Positions 39,495 to 48,746 of a stretch of DNA of 64,000 bases are shown here, one piece after another; the stretch's first letter is position 1, and each line of letters begins with the position of its first letter. The notes below the pieces were generated by a model. That model had not been told where the DNA came from. It did no database searches and saw only the letters and a program-made list of their open reading frames with translations. The DNA is from Actibacterium sp. MT2.3-13A (GTDB lineage: Bacteria > Pseudomonadota > Alphaproteobacteria > Rhodobacterales > Rhodobacteraceae), in contig NZ_JAGSOU010000001.1 in the NCBI RefSeq assembly GCF_018139985.1, positions 62,001-126,000 on the forward strand. The letters are read 5' to 3'. The position numbers were made by a program, and so were the translations under genes.

Positions 39495-40859
39495 GTGAAA
39501 ACCGTCTTTTCCGAGCTGTCCACCTTCGCGCGAAACCTTGAGGAAGCAAGGATAAATGGAACGGTCAGCGCCGTTCTCGGCCTTTCGCTGACCGTGGCGG
39601 GGCTGGAGCGCGCCATGGGGATCGGCCAGCGCTGCGCGGTGCATGGCCGCAACGGGCCGGTGCTGGGCGAGGTGGTGGGCCTCGACGCGCGCGGCACCCA
39701 TGTTCTGCCCTTCGGTACCTGGGACGGGGTGAGCGCGGGCGACCGGGTGGAGCTCAGCCCGCTCGGCGCGACGGTGCGTCCCGACGCCACCTGGATCGGC
39801 CGGGTGGTCGATGCGCTGGGCCGGCCGCTGGACCGGCGCGGGGCGCTGCACGAGGGCGCCGTGCCGCGCCCGGTCAAGGCCGCCCCGCCCCCCGCCTTCG
39901 ATCGCCGCCGCATCGGCGCGCGGCTGGAAACCGGGATCAAGGCCTTCGACATCTTCACCCCGATCTGCCGTGGTCAGCGCATGGGCGTCTTCGCCGGCTC
40001 CGGCGTCGGCAAATCGACCCTGATGGCGATGCTGGCGCGCAAGAGCGAGGCCGATGTCATCGTCGTGGGGCTGATCGGCGAACGCGGGCGCGAGGTGCAG
40101 GACTTCATCCAGGAGGATCTGGGCGAGGAGGGCATGAAACGCGCGGTCCTGATCGTCTCCACCGGCGACGAGCCGCCGCTGATGCGCCGCCAGGCCGCCT
40201 GGACGGCAACGGCGGTGGCCGAGCATTTCCGCGACCAGGGCCTGCAGGTCCTGCTGATGATCGACTCGCTGACCCGCTTCGCCATGGCCCAGCGCGAAAT
40301 CGGCTTGGCCAGCGGCGAGCCGCCGACCTCGAAGGGCTACCCGCCCACCGTGTTCTCCGAACTGCCGCGGCTGCTGGAACGCGCCGGGCCCGGCCCCGTG
40401 GGGGCGGGCGACATCACCGGGATCTTCACCGTGCTCGTCGATGGCGACGACATGAACGAGCCGATCTCGGATTCCGTGCGCGGGATCACCGACGGCCATG
40501 TCGTGCTCGACCGGCGCATCGCGGAACGCGGCCGCTATCCCGCGGTCGATCTGCAGAAAAGCATCTCGCGCATGCTGCCCGACTGCCATTCGCCGGCCGA
40601 ATACGCCGTCCTGCAGGCCGCCCGGCGCATCCTGGCCAAGTATTACGACATGGAGGAACTGATCCGCATCGGCGCCTACCGGCAGGGCACCGACCCCGAG
40701 ACCGACGCCGCGATCCGCTTCTTCGCCCCGGCCGAGCGCTTCCTGACCCAGAGAAAGGGCGAGAGCGCCCCCGCCGACACCGCCTTCGCCGAGATCTACA
40801 GGATGCTCTGCGAGGCAGGCGCCGAGGTCGCGCTGCCGGCCGAGGGCGACGGCGCCTGA
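39495..40859 (+). CDS. fliI: flagellar export ATPase FliI
   Basis: A 454-residue ATPase starting at GTG. Walker A is GVFAGSGVGKSTLMAML and Walker B is VLLMIDSLTRFAMAQREIGL, followed by SGEPPTSKGYPPTVFSELPR, the FliI/SctN signature. It forms the hexamer that unfolds export substrates with FliH and FliJ. It is alone on its strand, divergent from flgB, and its 3' end overlaps the convergent LysR gene by 64 bp. Confidence 0.96.
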   Translation: MKTVFSELSTFARNLEEARINGTVSAVLGLSLTVAGLERAMGIGQRCAVHGRNGPVLGEVVGLDARGTHVLPFGTWDGVSAGDRVELSPLGATVRPDATWIGRVVDALGRPLDRRGALHEGAVPRPVKAAPPPAFDRRRIGARLETGIKAFDIFTPICRGQRMGVFAGSGVGKSTLMAMLARKSEADVIVVGLIGERGREVQDFIQEDLGEEGMKRAVLIVSTGDEPPLMRRQAAWTATAVAEHFRDQGLQVLLMIDSLTRFAMAQREIGLASGEPPTSKGYPPTVFSELPRLLERAGPGPVGAGDITGIFTVLVDGDDMNEPISDSVRGITDGHVVLDRRIAERGRYPAVDLQKSISRMLPDCHSPAEYAVLQAARRILAKYYDMEELIRIGAYRQGTDPETDAAIRFFAPAERFLTQRKGESAPADTAFAEIYRMLCEAGAEVALPAEGDGA

Positions 40860-41758
40860 CCGCCGCCGGCCTCCCAGCGGGGCGGGTCGCCGAGAAAGCC
40901 CATAAGGTGATCGAGGAACAGCCGCACCTTGGTCGGGGACCGCGCGCCGGGCGGGAACACGGCGTAAAGCGTATGCGCCTCGACCGGGCAGTCCCGCAGC
41001 AGCGGCACCAGCCGGCCGGCGTGGATCTCCGGCGCGGTGAGGAAGCGCGGCGCGAGCAGGATCCCGGCGCCGGCCAGCGCCGCCTCGCGCAGCGCGATCG
41101 AGCTGTCGGCGGTTATGGAGCCCGAGACCGGCTGGCGCTCTCCGCCCAGCGGCCAGCTGTAGCGGCTGTCGGAATGCTTGAAGGTCAGGCAGTTGTGCCG
41201 TGCCAGATCGGCCGGGGTGGTCGGCGCGCCGTGCCGCTCCAGATAGGCGGGCGCGGCGCAGACCACGCGCTCGATCGGCATCAGCGCGCGCGCAACGAGG
41301 CTGGAATCGGGCAGGCCGGAGCCGATGCGCAGGGCGACATGCACCTGCTCATCGACCAGGTCCACCACCCGGTCGTTGAAGGACAGGTCGAGCACCAGCT
41401 CGGGATGGCGCTCCGCGAAGGCGGGGATGCAGGGCGCGACATGCAGCATCCCGAAGGTGGCCGGCGCGCTGACATGCAGCCGGCCATGCGGCGTGGATTG
41501 CAGGCCCCGCGCCGCCGCCTCTGTCTCGTCGATCTCGTCGAGAATGGCCTGCACCCGCGGCAGGTAGGCCTGGCCGATCTCGCTCAGCGCCAGATGCCGG
41601 GTCGAACGCACCAGAAGGGTCGCGCCCAGCTCCGCCTCGAGCTGGCTGACGTAATTGCTGACCGCCGCGTTGGAGATCCGAAGATCCGCCGCCGCCGCGC
41701 TGAAACTGCCCAGTTCGGCGACGCGCCGGAAGGCGGTCATGGCGCGCAGCTTGTTCAT
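40796..41758 (-). CDS. LysR-family transcriptional regulator
   Basis: A 320-residue regulator. The N-terminal helix-turn-helix (MTAFRRVAELGSFSAAAADL, RISNAAVSNYVSQLEAELGA) and the effector domain (RLHVSAPATFGMLHVAPCIP, VHVALRIGSGLPDSSLVARA) resemble the CrgA/AaeR-like LysR branch. Its target is unknown. It lies back to back with the thiamin riboswitch operon (about 190 bp apart) but also overlaps fliI at its 3' end, so neither neighbour proves a role. Confidence 0.9.
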   Translation of the reverse strand: MNKLRAMTAFRRVAELGSFSAAAADLRISNAAVSNYVSQLEAELGATLLVRSTRHLALSEIGQAYLPRVQAILDEIDETEAAARGLQSTPHGRLHVSAPATFGMLHVAPCIPAFAERHPELVLDLSFNDRVVDLVDEQVHVALRIGSGLPDSSLVARALMPIERVVCAAPAYLERHGAPTTPADLARHNCLTFKHSDSRYSWPLGGERQPVSGSITADSSIALREAALAGAGILLAPRFLTAPEIHAGRLVPLLRDCPVEAHTLYAVFPPGARSPTKVRLFLDHLMGFLGDPPRWEAGGGQAPSPSAGSATSAPASQSIL

Positions 41759-41948
41759 CTTCCCCCTTGGCGTGAAATGATTTCCCTGACCCCACAGGGT
41801 TATTTAGATCAACGGTTTCTGTCAAATTCCCGCTCGTGGCCCGGCGCGGCGCGCAGCGTCCCGCGGGCCCGGACGGTCCGCGCCCGGACCCGGCGCGGGG
41901 TTTCTGCCGCTTGCATTGGGAAAACCAAAGGAGTACCAATCCTGCAAA

Positions 41949-42033
41949 TCCGTTGGGGTGCCCCGCAAGGGGCTGAGAGGCAAAGCGCCAACCCATCGAA
42001 CCTGATCCGGTCAATACCGGCGTAGGGAACGGA
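41949..42033 (+). ncRNA. TPP riboswitch (thi box)
   Basis: P1 is formed by tccgtt (41949-41954) and aacgga (42028-42033). Between them are the conserved TPP elements: GGGGTGCCCC, then GGGGCTGAGA, AACCCATCGAACCTGATC, the CCGG...CCGG stem (42007-42020) and GCGTAGGGAA. The 70 nt to thiD contain cttcct (42053-42058), able to pair with aggaag (42096-42101) in the ribosome-binding region. That suggests translational control, which is inference. Confidence 0.93.
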
Positions 42034-42103
42034 GCATGATCGGCAGGCGCAATCTTCCTGCACCCTCTTTCTCCAGATCCCCGCGCCGGAACAGGAGGAA
42101 GAG

Positions 42104-42907
42104 ATGACGACCACAGCGGCAGCACTGACGATCGCCGGCTCCGACAGCGGGGGCGGTGCGGGGATTCAGGCGGACCTCAAGACATTCTCGGCGCTCGGCG
42201 TCTACGGCGCCAGCGCGATCACCGGCATCACCGCGCAGAACACGCTGGGCGTCCACGGCGTCGAGCCGGTCTCGCCCGCCATGGTCGCCGCCCAGATCGC
42301 GGCGGTGCTGGACGACATCGGGATCGGCGCGGTCAAGATCGGGATGCTCGCCAGCCCCGCCATCATCGCCGCCGTGGCGGGCGCGCTTGAGGGCTATGCC
42401 GGCCCGGTGGTGCTGGACCCGGTGATGGTGGCGAAATCCGGCGACGCGCTGCTGGAGGACGCGGCGGTGGAGACCCTGGCGCAGCGCCTGCTGCCGCGCG
42501 CCGACCTGCTGACCCCGAACCTGCCCGAAGCCGCCCGCCTGCTGGGCACGGCGCCCGCCGGCAGCGCGGCGGAGATGACGGCGCAGGGCCGCGCGCTGCT
42601 CGATCTCGGCGCGCGGGCTGTGCTGATGAAGGGCGGCCATGCCGAGGGCCCGGTCTGCACCGACCGGCTGGTGACCCGTGACGCGGTGATCGAGGTCGCC
42701 GCACCGCGCATCGCCACCCGCAACACCCACGGCACCGGCTGCACGCTCTCCTCCGCCATTGCGGCGGAACTGGCCAAGGGTGCCGAGATGGAAGAGGCGG
42801 TGCGCCGGGCGCAGGCCTGGCTGCACGGCGCGATCCGGGCCGCGGACGAATTGGGCATCGGGACCGGCCACGGGCCGGTGCATCATTTCCACGAGGTCTG
42901 GACATGA
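42104..42907 (+). CDS. thiD: hydroxymethylpyrimidine/phosphomethylpyrimidine kinase
   Basis: A 267-residue ribokinase-fold enzyme that phosphorylates HMP and HMP-P. The start LTIAGSDSGGGAGIQADLKT and FSALGVYGASAITGITAQNT are ThiD signatures; the ATP/anion-hole motif near the end is NTHGTGCTLSSAIAAELAKG. A perfect AGGAGG stands 5 bp before the ATG, inside the riboswitch expression region. It is first in the operon and overlaps thiO by 4 bp. Confidence 0.95.
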   Translation: MTTTAAALTIAGSDSGGGAGIQADLKTFSALGVYGASAITGITAQNTLGVHGVEPVSPAMVAAQIAAVLDDIGIGAVKIGMLASPAIIAAVAGALEGYAGPVVLDPVMVAKSGDALLEDAAVETLAQRLLPRADLLTPNLPEAARLLGTAPAGSAAEMTAQGRALLDLGARAVLMKGGHAEGPVCTDRLVTRDAVIEVAAPRIATRNTHGTGCTLSSAIAAELAKGAEMEEAVRRAQAWLHGAIRAADELGIGTGHGPVHHFHEVWT

Positions 42908-43893
42908 GCGCCGCCGTTACGGTCATCGGCGCGGGCGTCGCCGGGCTATGCGTGGCCACCGAACTGGTCGCGCGCGGCTGCGAGGTGACGGTGGTGGACC
43001 GCCACGGCCCGCCGGGCCCGCATGGCTGCTCGTGGTGGGCGGGCGGGATGCTGGCCCCGTTCTGCGAAGGCGAGACCGCCGAGGAGCCGGTGGTGCGGCT
43101 CGGCCAGGCATCCGCGCAATGGTGGCAGCGGCATGCGGGAGGCGTGGTCACCCACGCCGGCACGCTGGTCGTGGCGCTGGGCCGCGACCGGCGCGAGCTG
43201 GACCGCTTCGCGCGCCGCACCCAGGGCCATGAATGGCTGGACGGCGACGCGCTGGCGGCGCTGGAGCCCGATCTCGGCGGCCGCTTCAGCCGGGCGCTGC
43301 ATGTCCCGTCCGAAGCGCATCTCGACCCGCGCAAGGCGCTGGCCGCGCTGACCGAGCGTTTGCTGGCCAGGGGCGTCGTCTTCGAGACCGCCGAACGCGA
43401 ACAGGGCGCGGGTCTGACCATCGACTGCCGCGGGTTGGCGGCGCGCGCGCGTCTGAACGATCTGCGCGGCGTCCGGGGCGAGATGGTGGTGCTGCGCTGC
43501 CCCGACCTGCATCTCAAGCGCCCGGTGCGGCTGTTGCACCCGCGCCACCCACTCTACATCGTGCCCCGCGGCGACGGCCATTTCATGCTCGGCGCCACGA
43601 TGATCGAGAGCGACGCGCAGGGCGGCGCGACCGTGCGCTCGGTGCTGGAACTGCTCAACCCGGCCTTCGCGCTGCACCCGGCCTTCGGCGAGGCGGAGAT
43701 CGTCGAAATCGGCGCCGATGTCCGCCCCGCCTTTCCCGACAACCTGCCGCATATCCGCAGGCGCGGCGACACCGTCTTCGTCAACGGCCTCTACCGCCAC
43801 GGTTTTCTGCTGGCGCCGGCCGTGGCGCAGATGGTTGCAGCGCATGTTCTGGACGGCACAACACCGGAGTTGATGGATGATTATCACGGTTAA
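42904..43893 (+). CDS. thiO: glycine oxidase ThiO
   Basis: A 329-residue FAD oxidoreductase of the DAO family. It has the dinucleotide-binding start VTVIGAGVAGLCVATELVAR, GCSWWAGGMLAPFCEGETAE and the C-terminal VFVNGLYRHGFLLAPAVAQM. It supplies dehydroglycine for thiazole formation. Its 3' end overlaps thiS by 17 bp, closer coupling than between the other genes. Confidence 0.93.
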   Translation: MSAAVTVIGAGVAGLCVATELVARGCEVTVVDRHGPPGPHGCSWWAGGMLAPFCEGETAEEPVVRLGQASAQWWQRHAGGVVTHAGTLVVALGRDRRELDRFARRTQGHEWLDGDALAALEPDLGGRFSRALHVPSEAHLDPRKALAALTERLLARGVVFETAEREQGAGLTIDCRGLAARARLNDLRGVRGEMVVLRCPDLHLKRPVRLLHPRHPLYIVPRGDGHFMLGATMIESDAQGGATVRSVLELLNPAFALHPAFGEAEIVEIGADVRPAFPDNLPHIRRRGDTVFVNGLYRHGFLLAPAVAQMVAAHVLDGTTPELMDDYHG

Positions 43894-44074
43894 CGGAGAG
43901 ACGGTCGCGGTGACCGCGGGCAGGCTGTCCGAGATCCTGGAGGAACTCGGCTATGGCGGCGAAAAGGTCGCCACCGCCGTCAACGAGACCTTCGTGCCCG
44001 CCGCCGCGCGGGCGGAACTGGCGCTTGCCCCGGGCGACCGGCTGGAAATCGTCGCGCCGCGGCAGGGGGGCTGA
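43877..44074 (+). CDS. thiS: sulfur carrier protein ThiS
   Basis: A 65-residue ubiquitin-like carrier ending in the required Gly-Gly (VAPRQGG). The typical start MIITVNGETVAV and the segment TAVNETFVPAAARAELALAP support ThiS. The C-terminal carboxylate is adenylated by ThiF and converted to thiocarboxylate to give sulfur to ThiG. Confidence 0.95.
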   Translation: MIITVNGETVAVTAGRLSEILEELGYGGEKVATAVNETFVPAAARAELALAPGDRLEIVAPRQGG

Positions 44075-44077
44075 GCA

Positions 44078-44851
44078 ATGCCACGCTTCTACGGAACCGA
44101 GATCGCCTCGTCCCTGATGCTGGGCACGGCGCAATACCCCTCGCCGGCGGTGCTGGCCGAGGCCTTCCGCCGCTCGGGCGCGGGGATCGCCACCGTTTCC
44201 GTCCGGCGCGAGGCGGGCGGCGAGCGGGCCGGCGCGGATTTCTGGGCGCTGATCCGGCAGCTGGGCGTGCGCGTGCTGCCCAACACCGCCGGCTGCCATT
44301 CGGTGCGCGAGGCGGTGACCACGGCGCAGATGGCGCGGGAACTGTTCGAAACCGACTGGATCAAGCTCGAGGTGATCGGCCATGCCGACACCCTCCAGCC
44401 CGACCCGTTCGGTCTGGTCGAGGCCGCGCGCATCCTGACCGCCGAGGGCTTCCAGGTCTTCCCCTACACCACCGAGGACGTGGTGCTGGCGGAGCGCCTG
44501 CTGGAGGCAGGCTGCGAGGTGCTGATGCCCTGGGGCGCGCCGATCGGCACCGGGCTGGGGCTGACCAACATCTACGGGCTGCGCACCCTGCGGGCACAGT
44601 TCCCGGACGTGCCGATGGTGGTCGATGCCGGTCTGGGCCTGCCCAGCCAGGCCGCGCAGGCGATGGAGATGGGCTTCGACGCGGTGCTGCTGAACACCGC
44701 CGTGGCCAAGGCGGGCGACCCGGCGGCGATGGCCGAGGGCTTCGCCCTCGCGGTCGAGGCCGGGCGCCTGGCCTACGCGGCCGACCCGATGGAGCCGCGC
44801 GACATGGCCGCCCCCTCCACCCCGGTTGTCGGAAAGGCGTTCCTCGAATGA
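44078..44851 (+). CDS. thiG: thiazole synthase ThiG
   Basis: A 257-residue TIM-barrel enzyme combining deoxyxylulose phosphate, dehydroglycine and ThiS thiocarboxylate. Landmarks: the start [12 protein letters not shown], the Schiff-base Lys in [20 protein letters not shown], then [20 protein letters not shown] and [20 protein letters not shown]. It follows thiS by 3 bp and overlaps thiE by 4 bp. Confidence 0.96.
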   Translation: MPRFYGTEIASSLMLGTAQYPSPAVLAEAFRRSGAGIATVSVRREAGGERAGADFWALIRQLGVRVLPNTAGCHSVREAVTTAQMARELFETDWIKLEVIGHADTLQPDPFGLVEAARILTAEGFQVFPYTTEDVVLAERLLEAGCEVLMPWGAPIGTGLGLTNIYGLRTLRAQFPDVPMVVDAGLGLPSQAAQAMEMGFDAVLLNTAVAKAGDPAAMAEGFALAVEAGRLAYAADPMEPRDMAAPSTPVVGKAFLE

Positions 44852-45444
44852 CCCTCGACCGTTTCTATCCCATCTTCGACAGCGTGGACTGGCTGGCGCG
44901 GGCGCTGCCGCTGGGTGTCAGGCTGGTGCAGTTGCGCGTCAAGGACAGGCCCGAGTCGGAGCTACGCGCGGAGATCGTGGCGGCGCAGGCGCTGTGCCGC
45001 CAGCACGGCGCCGTGCTGGTGGTCAACGACCACTGGCGCCTCGCCATCGAGGCCGGTTGCGACTGGCTGCATCTGGGGCAGGAGGACCTCGACGAGGCCG
45101 ACCTGCCCGCGATCCGCCGCGCCGGGCTGAGGCTGGGCGTCAGCACCCACGACCATGCCGAGCTTGACCGCGCCCTGTCGCTGGCGCCCGATTACGTCGC
45201 GCTGGGGCCGGTCTATCCGACCATCCTGAAAAAGATGAAATGGCACCAGCAGGGCCTCGACCGCGTGCGCGCATGGAAGGACCTGATCGGGGACATTCCC
45301 CTTGTCGCCATCGGTGGGATGAGCGTGGAGCGCGCCGCCGGCGCCTTCGCCGCCGGGGCCGATATCGTCTCGGCCGTCACCGACATCACGTTGCACGCCG
45401 ACCCCGAGGCCCGAATGCGGCGCTGGCTGGAGGCCACGCGATGA
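44848..45444 (+). CDS. thiE: thiamine phosphate synthase ThiE
   Basis: A 198-residue TIM-barrel enzyme joining HMP-PP and thiazole phosphate. It shows [73 protein letters not shown] and [16 protein letters not shown]. Its ATG and stop overlap its neighbours in ATGA junctions, part of the continuous coupling through the operon. Confidence 0.94.
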   Translation: MTLDRFYPIFDSVDWLARALPLGVRLVQLRVKDRPESELRAEIVAAQALCRQHGAVLVVNDHWRLAIEAGCDWLHLGQEDLDEADLPAIRRAGLRLGVSTHDHAELDRALSLAPDYVALGPVYPTILKKMKWHQQGLDRVRAWKDLIGDIPLVAIGGMSVERAAGAFAAGADIVSAVTDITLHADPEARMRRWLEATR

Positions 45445-46424
45445 GCCGCTACGCCCGCCAGATCGCGGTGCCCGAACTGGGGCCCGAGGGGCAGGCTAGG
45501 CTGCGCGCGGCCCGCGTGCTGGTCGTGGGCGCCGGCGGGCTGGCCGCGCCGGCGCTGCAATATCTCGCCGGTGCCGGGGTCGGCGACCTGCGGCTGGTCG
45601 ATCCCGACCGGGTGGAGCCGTCGAACCTGCACCGCCAGACGCTGTTTCGCGAAAGCGATCTCGGCCAGAGCAAGGCCCATGCGGCGGCCGCGCATCTCGC
45701 CGCGCTCAACCCCGACTGCCGGGTCGAGCCGGTGCGCGGCGCGCTCGATCCCGCGAATGCCGGGCCGCTCTGCAAGGGCACCGACCTGGTGCTCGACTGC
45801 GCCGACAGCTTCGCCGCCAGCTACATCCTGTCGGACAGCTGCCGCGCCGCGAACCTGCCGCTGATCAGCGCCTCGGTTACGGGCATGGAGGGTTACGCGG
45901 GCGGCTTCTGCGGCGGCGCGCCCAGCCTGCGCGCCGTCTTTCCCGATCTTCCCGCCCGCGGCGGAAGCTGCGCCGAGGATGGCGTGCTCGGCCCCGTGGT
46001 GGGCGTGATCGGCGCGCTTCAGGCACAGATGGCGATGGCGGTTCTGGCCGGCATGGCCCCCTCGCCGCTCGGCCGCCTCGTCAGTTTCGACGCGCGCAGC
46101 TACCGCTTCGGCGGCTTCCGCTTCGACGCAGCACCCGAGCCGGAGCGGCAGCCCCGCTTCCTCGCGCCGTGGGAGATCCGCGAGGCCGATTTCGTGGCCG
46201 ATCTGCGGGCCGAGGCCGAAGGCCCGCTGCCGCACCCCGGCGCCCGGCGCCTGCCGGCCGATGCCTTCGGGCCCGGCGGGCCGGTCCCCGCCCCCGGTCA
46301 GCGCGCCGTGCTGTGCTGCCGCTCCGGCCTGCGCGCCTGGCAGGCGGCCGAACGGCTGGCCGCGGTCTGGGACGGAGAGATTTTGCTCGTCGCCCTCGGC
46401 GACACCCTAGGAGAAAGAACATGA
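45441..46424 (+). CDS. thiF: ThiF/MoeB-type adenylyltransferase with a rhodanese-like tail
   Basis: A 327-residue E1-like enzyme. The adenylation fold starts [20 protein letters not shown], has the ATP loop [20 protein letters not shown] and the [20 protein letters not shown] signature. The first zinc Cys pair of MoeB/ThiF is absent: the usual C-x2-C before LFP is [10 protein letters not shown]. The C terminus holds a short rhodanese motif [16 protein letters not shown] with a candidate sulfur-carrying Cys. It activates ThiS; the tail may deliver sulfur. Confidence 0.9.
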   Translation: MSRYARQIAVPELGPEGQARLRAARVLVVGAGGLAAPALQYLAGAGVGDLRLVDPDRVEPSNLHRQTLFRESDLGQSKAHAAAAHLAALNPDCRVEPVRGALDPANAGPLCKGTDLVLDCADSFAASYILSDSCRAANLPLISASVTGMEGYAGGFCGGAPSLRAVFPDLPARGGSCAEDGVLGPVVGVIGALQAQMAMAVLAGMAPSPLGRLVSFDARSYRFGGFRFDAAPEPERQPRFLAPWEIREADFVADLRAEAEGPLPHPGARRLPADAFGPGGPVPAPGQRAVLCCRSGLRAWQAAERLAAVWDGEILLVALGDTLGERT

Positions 46425-47356
46425 AACTCGTGACACTCATCGCGGCCCTGCTCGCCGCGACGCCGGCGCTGGCGCAGGACAGGATGACCCTGATGCTGGA
46501 CTGGTTCGTGAACCCCGATCACGGCCCGATCATCGTGGCCCGGGAAAAGGGCTATTTCGCGGATCAGGGGCTGGAGGTCGAAATCATCGCCCCCGCCGAC
46601 CCTTCCGATCCGCCCAAGATGGCCGCCGCCGGGCGCGCGGACCTGGCGATCTCCTACCAGCCTCAGCTGCATCTGCAGGTGGCCGAGGGCATGCCGCTGA
46701 CCCGGGTCGGAACGCTGGTGGCCACGCCGCTCAATTGCCTGCTGGTGCGCGCCGACGGCCCGGTCAAGGAGGTCGCCGATCTGAAGGGCCGCAAGGTGGG
46801 CTTCTCGGTCGCAGGCTTCGAGGACGCGCTTCTGGGCGCGATGCTCGGCCAGAGCGGGCTTTCGGCCGAGGATGTCGAACTCATCAACATCAACTGGTCG
46901 CTCTCGCCCTCGCTGATGTCCGGCCAGGTCGATGCCGTGATCGGCGCCTTCCGCAATTTCGAGCTGAACCAGATGGAGATCGAAGGCGTCGAGGGACGCT
47001 GCTTCTACCCCGAGGAGCACGGCGTGCCCGCCTATGACGAGCTGGTCTATGTCGCCAACCCCGAGACGATGGATGCCGACAGGATCCGCCGCTTCCTCGC
47101 CGCAACGGAAAAGGCCACGCAGTTCATCGTGAACCACCCGCAGGAAAGCTGGGAGATCTTTTCGGGCACCTCGGCCGAACTGCGGGACGAGCTGAACGAA
47201 AAGGCCTGGGCCGACACGCTGCCGCGCTTCGCGCTGCGCCCCGCGGCGCTGGACCGGGGCCGCTACGCCCGCTTCGAAAGCTTCCTCGTGGAGGCCGGTC
47301 TGCTGACCGAGGCAAAGCCGGTGGAGCGGATCGCCGTGGATCTGGGCGCAAGATGA
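46421..47356 (+). CDS. thiY: ThiY-like periplasmic pyrimidine-binding protein
   Basis: A 311-residue substrate-binding protein of the NMT1/THI5-like family. The signal peptide is [19 protein letters not shown]. The mature start [20 protein letters not shown] is the ThiY hallmark, followed by [20 protein letters not shown] and [20 protein letters not shown]. ThiY binds a formylaminopyrimidine thiamin breakdown product for import by ThiX-ThiZ. ATGA overlap with thiF. Confidence 0.9.
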   Translation: MKLVTLIAALLAATPALAQDRMTLMLDWFVNPDHGPIIVAREKGYFADQGLEVEIIAPADPSDPPKMAAAGRADLAISYQPQLHLQVAEGMPLTRVGTLVATPLNCLLVRADGPVKEVADLKGRKVGFSVAGFEDALLGAMLGQSGLSAEDVELININWSLSPSLMSGQVDAVIGAFRNFELNQMEIEGVEGRCFYPEEHGVPAYDELVYVANPETMDADRIRRFLAATEKATQFIVNHPQESWEIFSGTSAELRDELNEKAWADTLPRFALRPAALDRGRYARFESFLVEAGLLTEAKPVERIAVDLGAR

Positions 47357-48027
47357 GCGCGTATGGCCGGACCTTCCCGCTGTGGCGGGCGGCGGCCGGC
47401 GGGGCATGGCGGGACTACACCCGCCATGCCTTCGTCGAGGGGCTGCGCGACGGCACGCTGCCGCGCGCGGCCTTCCTGCGCTATCTGGTGCAGGACTATG
47501 TCTTCCTTATCCATTTCTCCCGCGCCTGGGCGCTGGCCGTGACCAAGGCCGAGACCCTGGACGAGATGCGCGCCTGCGCGGCCACCGTGAACGCGCTGAT
47601 CGACGGCGAGATGCGCCTGCATGTCGCGACCTGCGCGGCCGAAGGCATCAGCGAGGCGGAGCTTTTCGCGGCCGAGGAGGCGCCGGAGAACCTCGCCTAT
47701 ACCCGCTATGTGCTCGATGCCGGGCATTCGGGCGATTTCCTCGACCTGATGGCGGCGCTGGCGCCCTGCGTGCTGGGCTATGGCGAGATCGGCGCGCGGC
47801 TGAAAGGGGAGGCGGGCGCGACGCCCTATGCCGACTGGATCGCCACCTATGGCGGTGCGGACTACCAGCAGACCTGCCGCGAGGTCGGCGCGCTGATCGA
47901 CGCGGCGGTGGTCCGCCGTCTGGGAGAGCGGCCCGAGGACAGCCCGCGCTGGCATCGGCTCTGCCACCGCTTCGCCACCGCCACCCGGCTTGAGGTCGGG
48001 TTCTGGCAGATGGGCCTGCGCGGATGA
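47353..48027 (+). CDS. tenA: aminopyrimidine aminohydrolase TenA (thiaminase II)
   Basis: A 224-residue helical enzyme. Family landmarks are HAFVEGLRDGTLPRAAFLRY, YVFLIHFSRAWALAVTKAET, and the candidate active-site Cys in LMAALAPCVLGYGEIG. It converts aminomethylpyrimidine into HMP for ThiD. It lies between the binding-protein gene and the ATPase gene, each joined by 4-bp overlaps, tying import directly to salvage. Confidence 0.93.
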   Translation: MSAYGRTFPLWRAAAGGAWRDYTRHAFVEGLRDGTLPRAAFLRYLVQDYVFLIHFSRAWALAVTKAETLDEMRACAATVNALIDGEMRLHVATCAAEGISEAELFAAEEAPENLAYTRYVLDAGHSGDFLDLMAALAPCVLGYGEIGARLKGEAGATPYADWIATYGGADYQQTCREVGALIDAAVVRRLGERPEDSPRWHRLCHRFATATRLEVGFWQMGLRG

Positions 48028-48746
48028 GCGCGGCGCCGGCGCTGCACCTGTCGGGCACGGCCCGGATCGGCGGCACGATCGTCTTCGGGCCGGTGTCGCT
48101 GGAGGCCCCGGCGGGGCAGTGGACCTGCCTGCTCGGCCCTTCGGGCGCGGGCAAGTCCACCATCCTGCGCCTCTTCGCCGGGCTCGCCGGGGAGGTGGCG
48201 CTGGAGGGCACGGCGGAGGCCAGCGACGGCGCGCCGCTTGCCGGCCGCGTGGCGCTGATGGCGCAGGACGACCTGCTGATGCCCTGGCTGAGCGCGCTGG
48301 AGAACGTCACCCTCGGCGCCCGGCTGCGCGGCCTGCGCCCCGACCGGGACCGGGCGCGCGCGGTTCTGGCGCGCGTCGGCCTCGACGGCCACGCGGCAAA
48401 GAGGCCGGACGCCCTGTCGGGCGGACAGCGCCAGCGCGTGGCGCTGGCCCGCACCCTGATGGAGGAGCGCCCTGTGGTCCTGCTGGACGAGCCGTTCTCG
48501 GCGCTTGACGCGCGCACCCGCGCCGGGATGCAGGACCTGTCAGCGGAACTGCTGAGCGGCCGCACCGTCCTGCATGTCACCCACGACCCGGCCGAGGCCG
48601 CGCGGCTGGGCCAACGCGTCCTGATCCTGACCGAGGCGGGCCTCAGCGCCATCGCGCCGCCCGAATGCGCCCCGCCCCGCCCGATCGACGCGGCGGCGAC
48701 GCTGGCGCTTCAGGGACGGCTGCACCGGCGGCTGATGGAGGCGTAA
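48024..48746 (+). CDS. thiZ: ABC transporter ATPase ThiZ
   Basis: A 240-residue ATPase. Walker A is LLGPSGAGKSTILRLFAG, the Q loop is VALMAQDDLLMPWLSALENV, the signature is LSGGQRQRVALARTLM and Walker B is VVLLDEPFSALDARTRAG, with the switch His in VLHVTHDPAEA. It powers pyrimidine import with ThiX. Its TAA shares one base with the ThiX ATG (TAATG). Confidence 0.92.
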   Translation: MSAAPALHLSGTARIGGTIVFGPVSLEAPAGQWTCLLGPSGAGKSTILRLFAGLAGEVALEGTAEASDGAPLAGRVALMAQDDLLMPWLSALENVTLGARLRGLRPDRDRARAVLARVGLDGHAAKRPDALSGGQRQRVALARTLMEERPVVLLDEPFSALDARTRAGMQDLSAELLSGRTVLHVTHDPAEAARLGQRVLILTEAGLSAIAPPECAPPRPIDAAATLALQGRLHRRLMEA

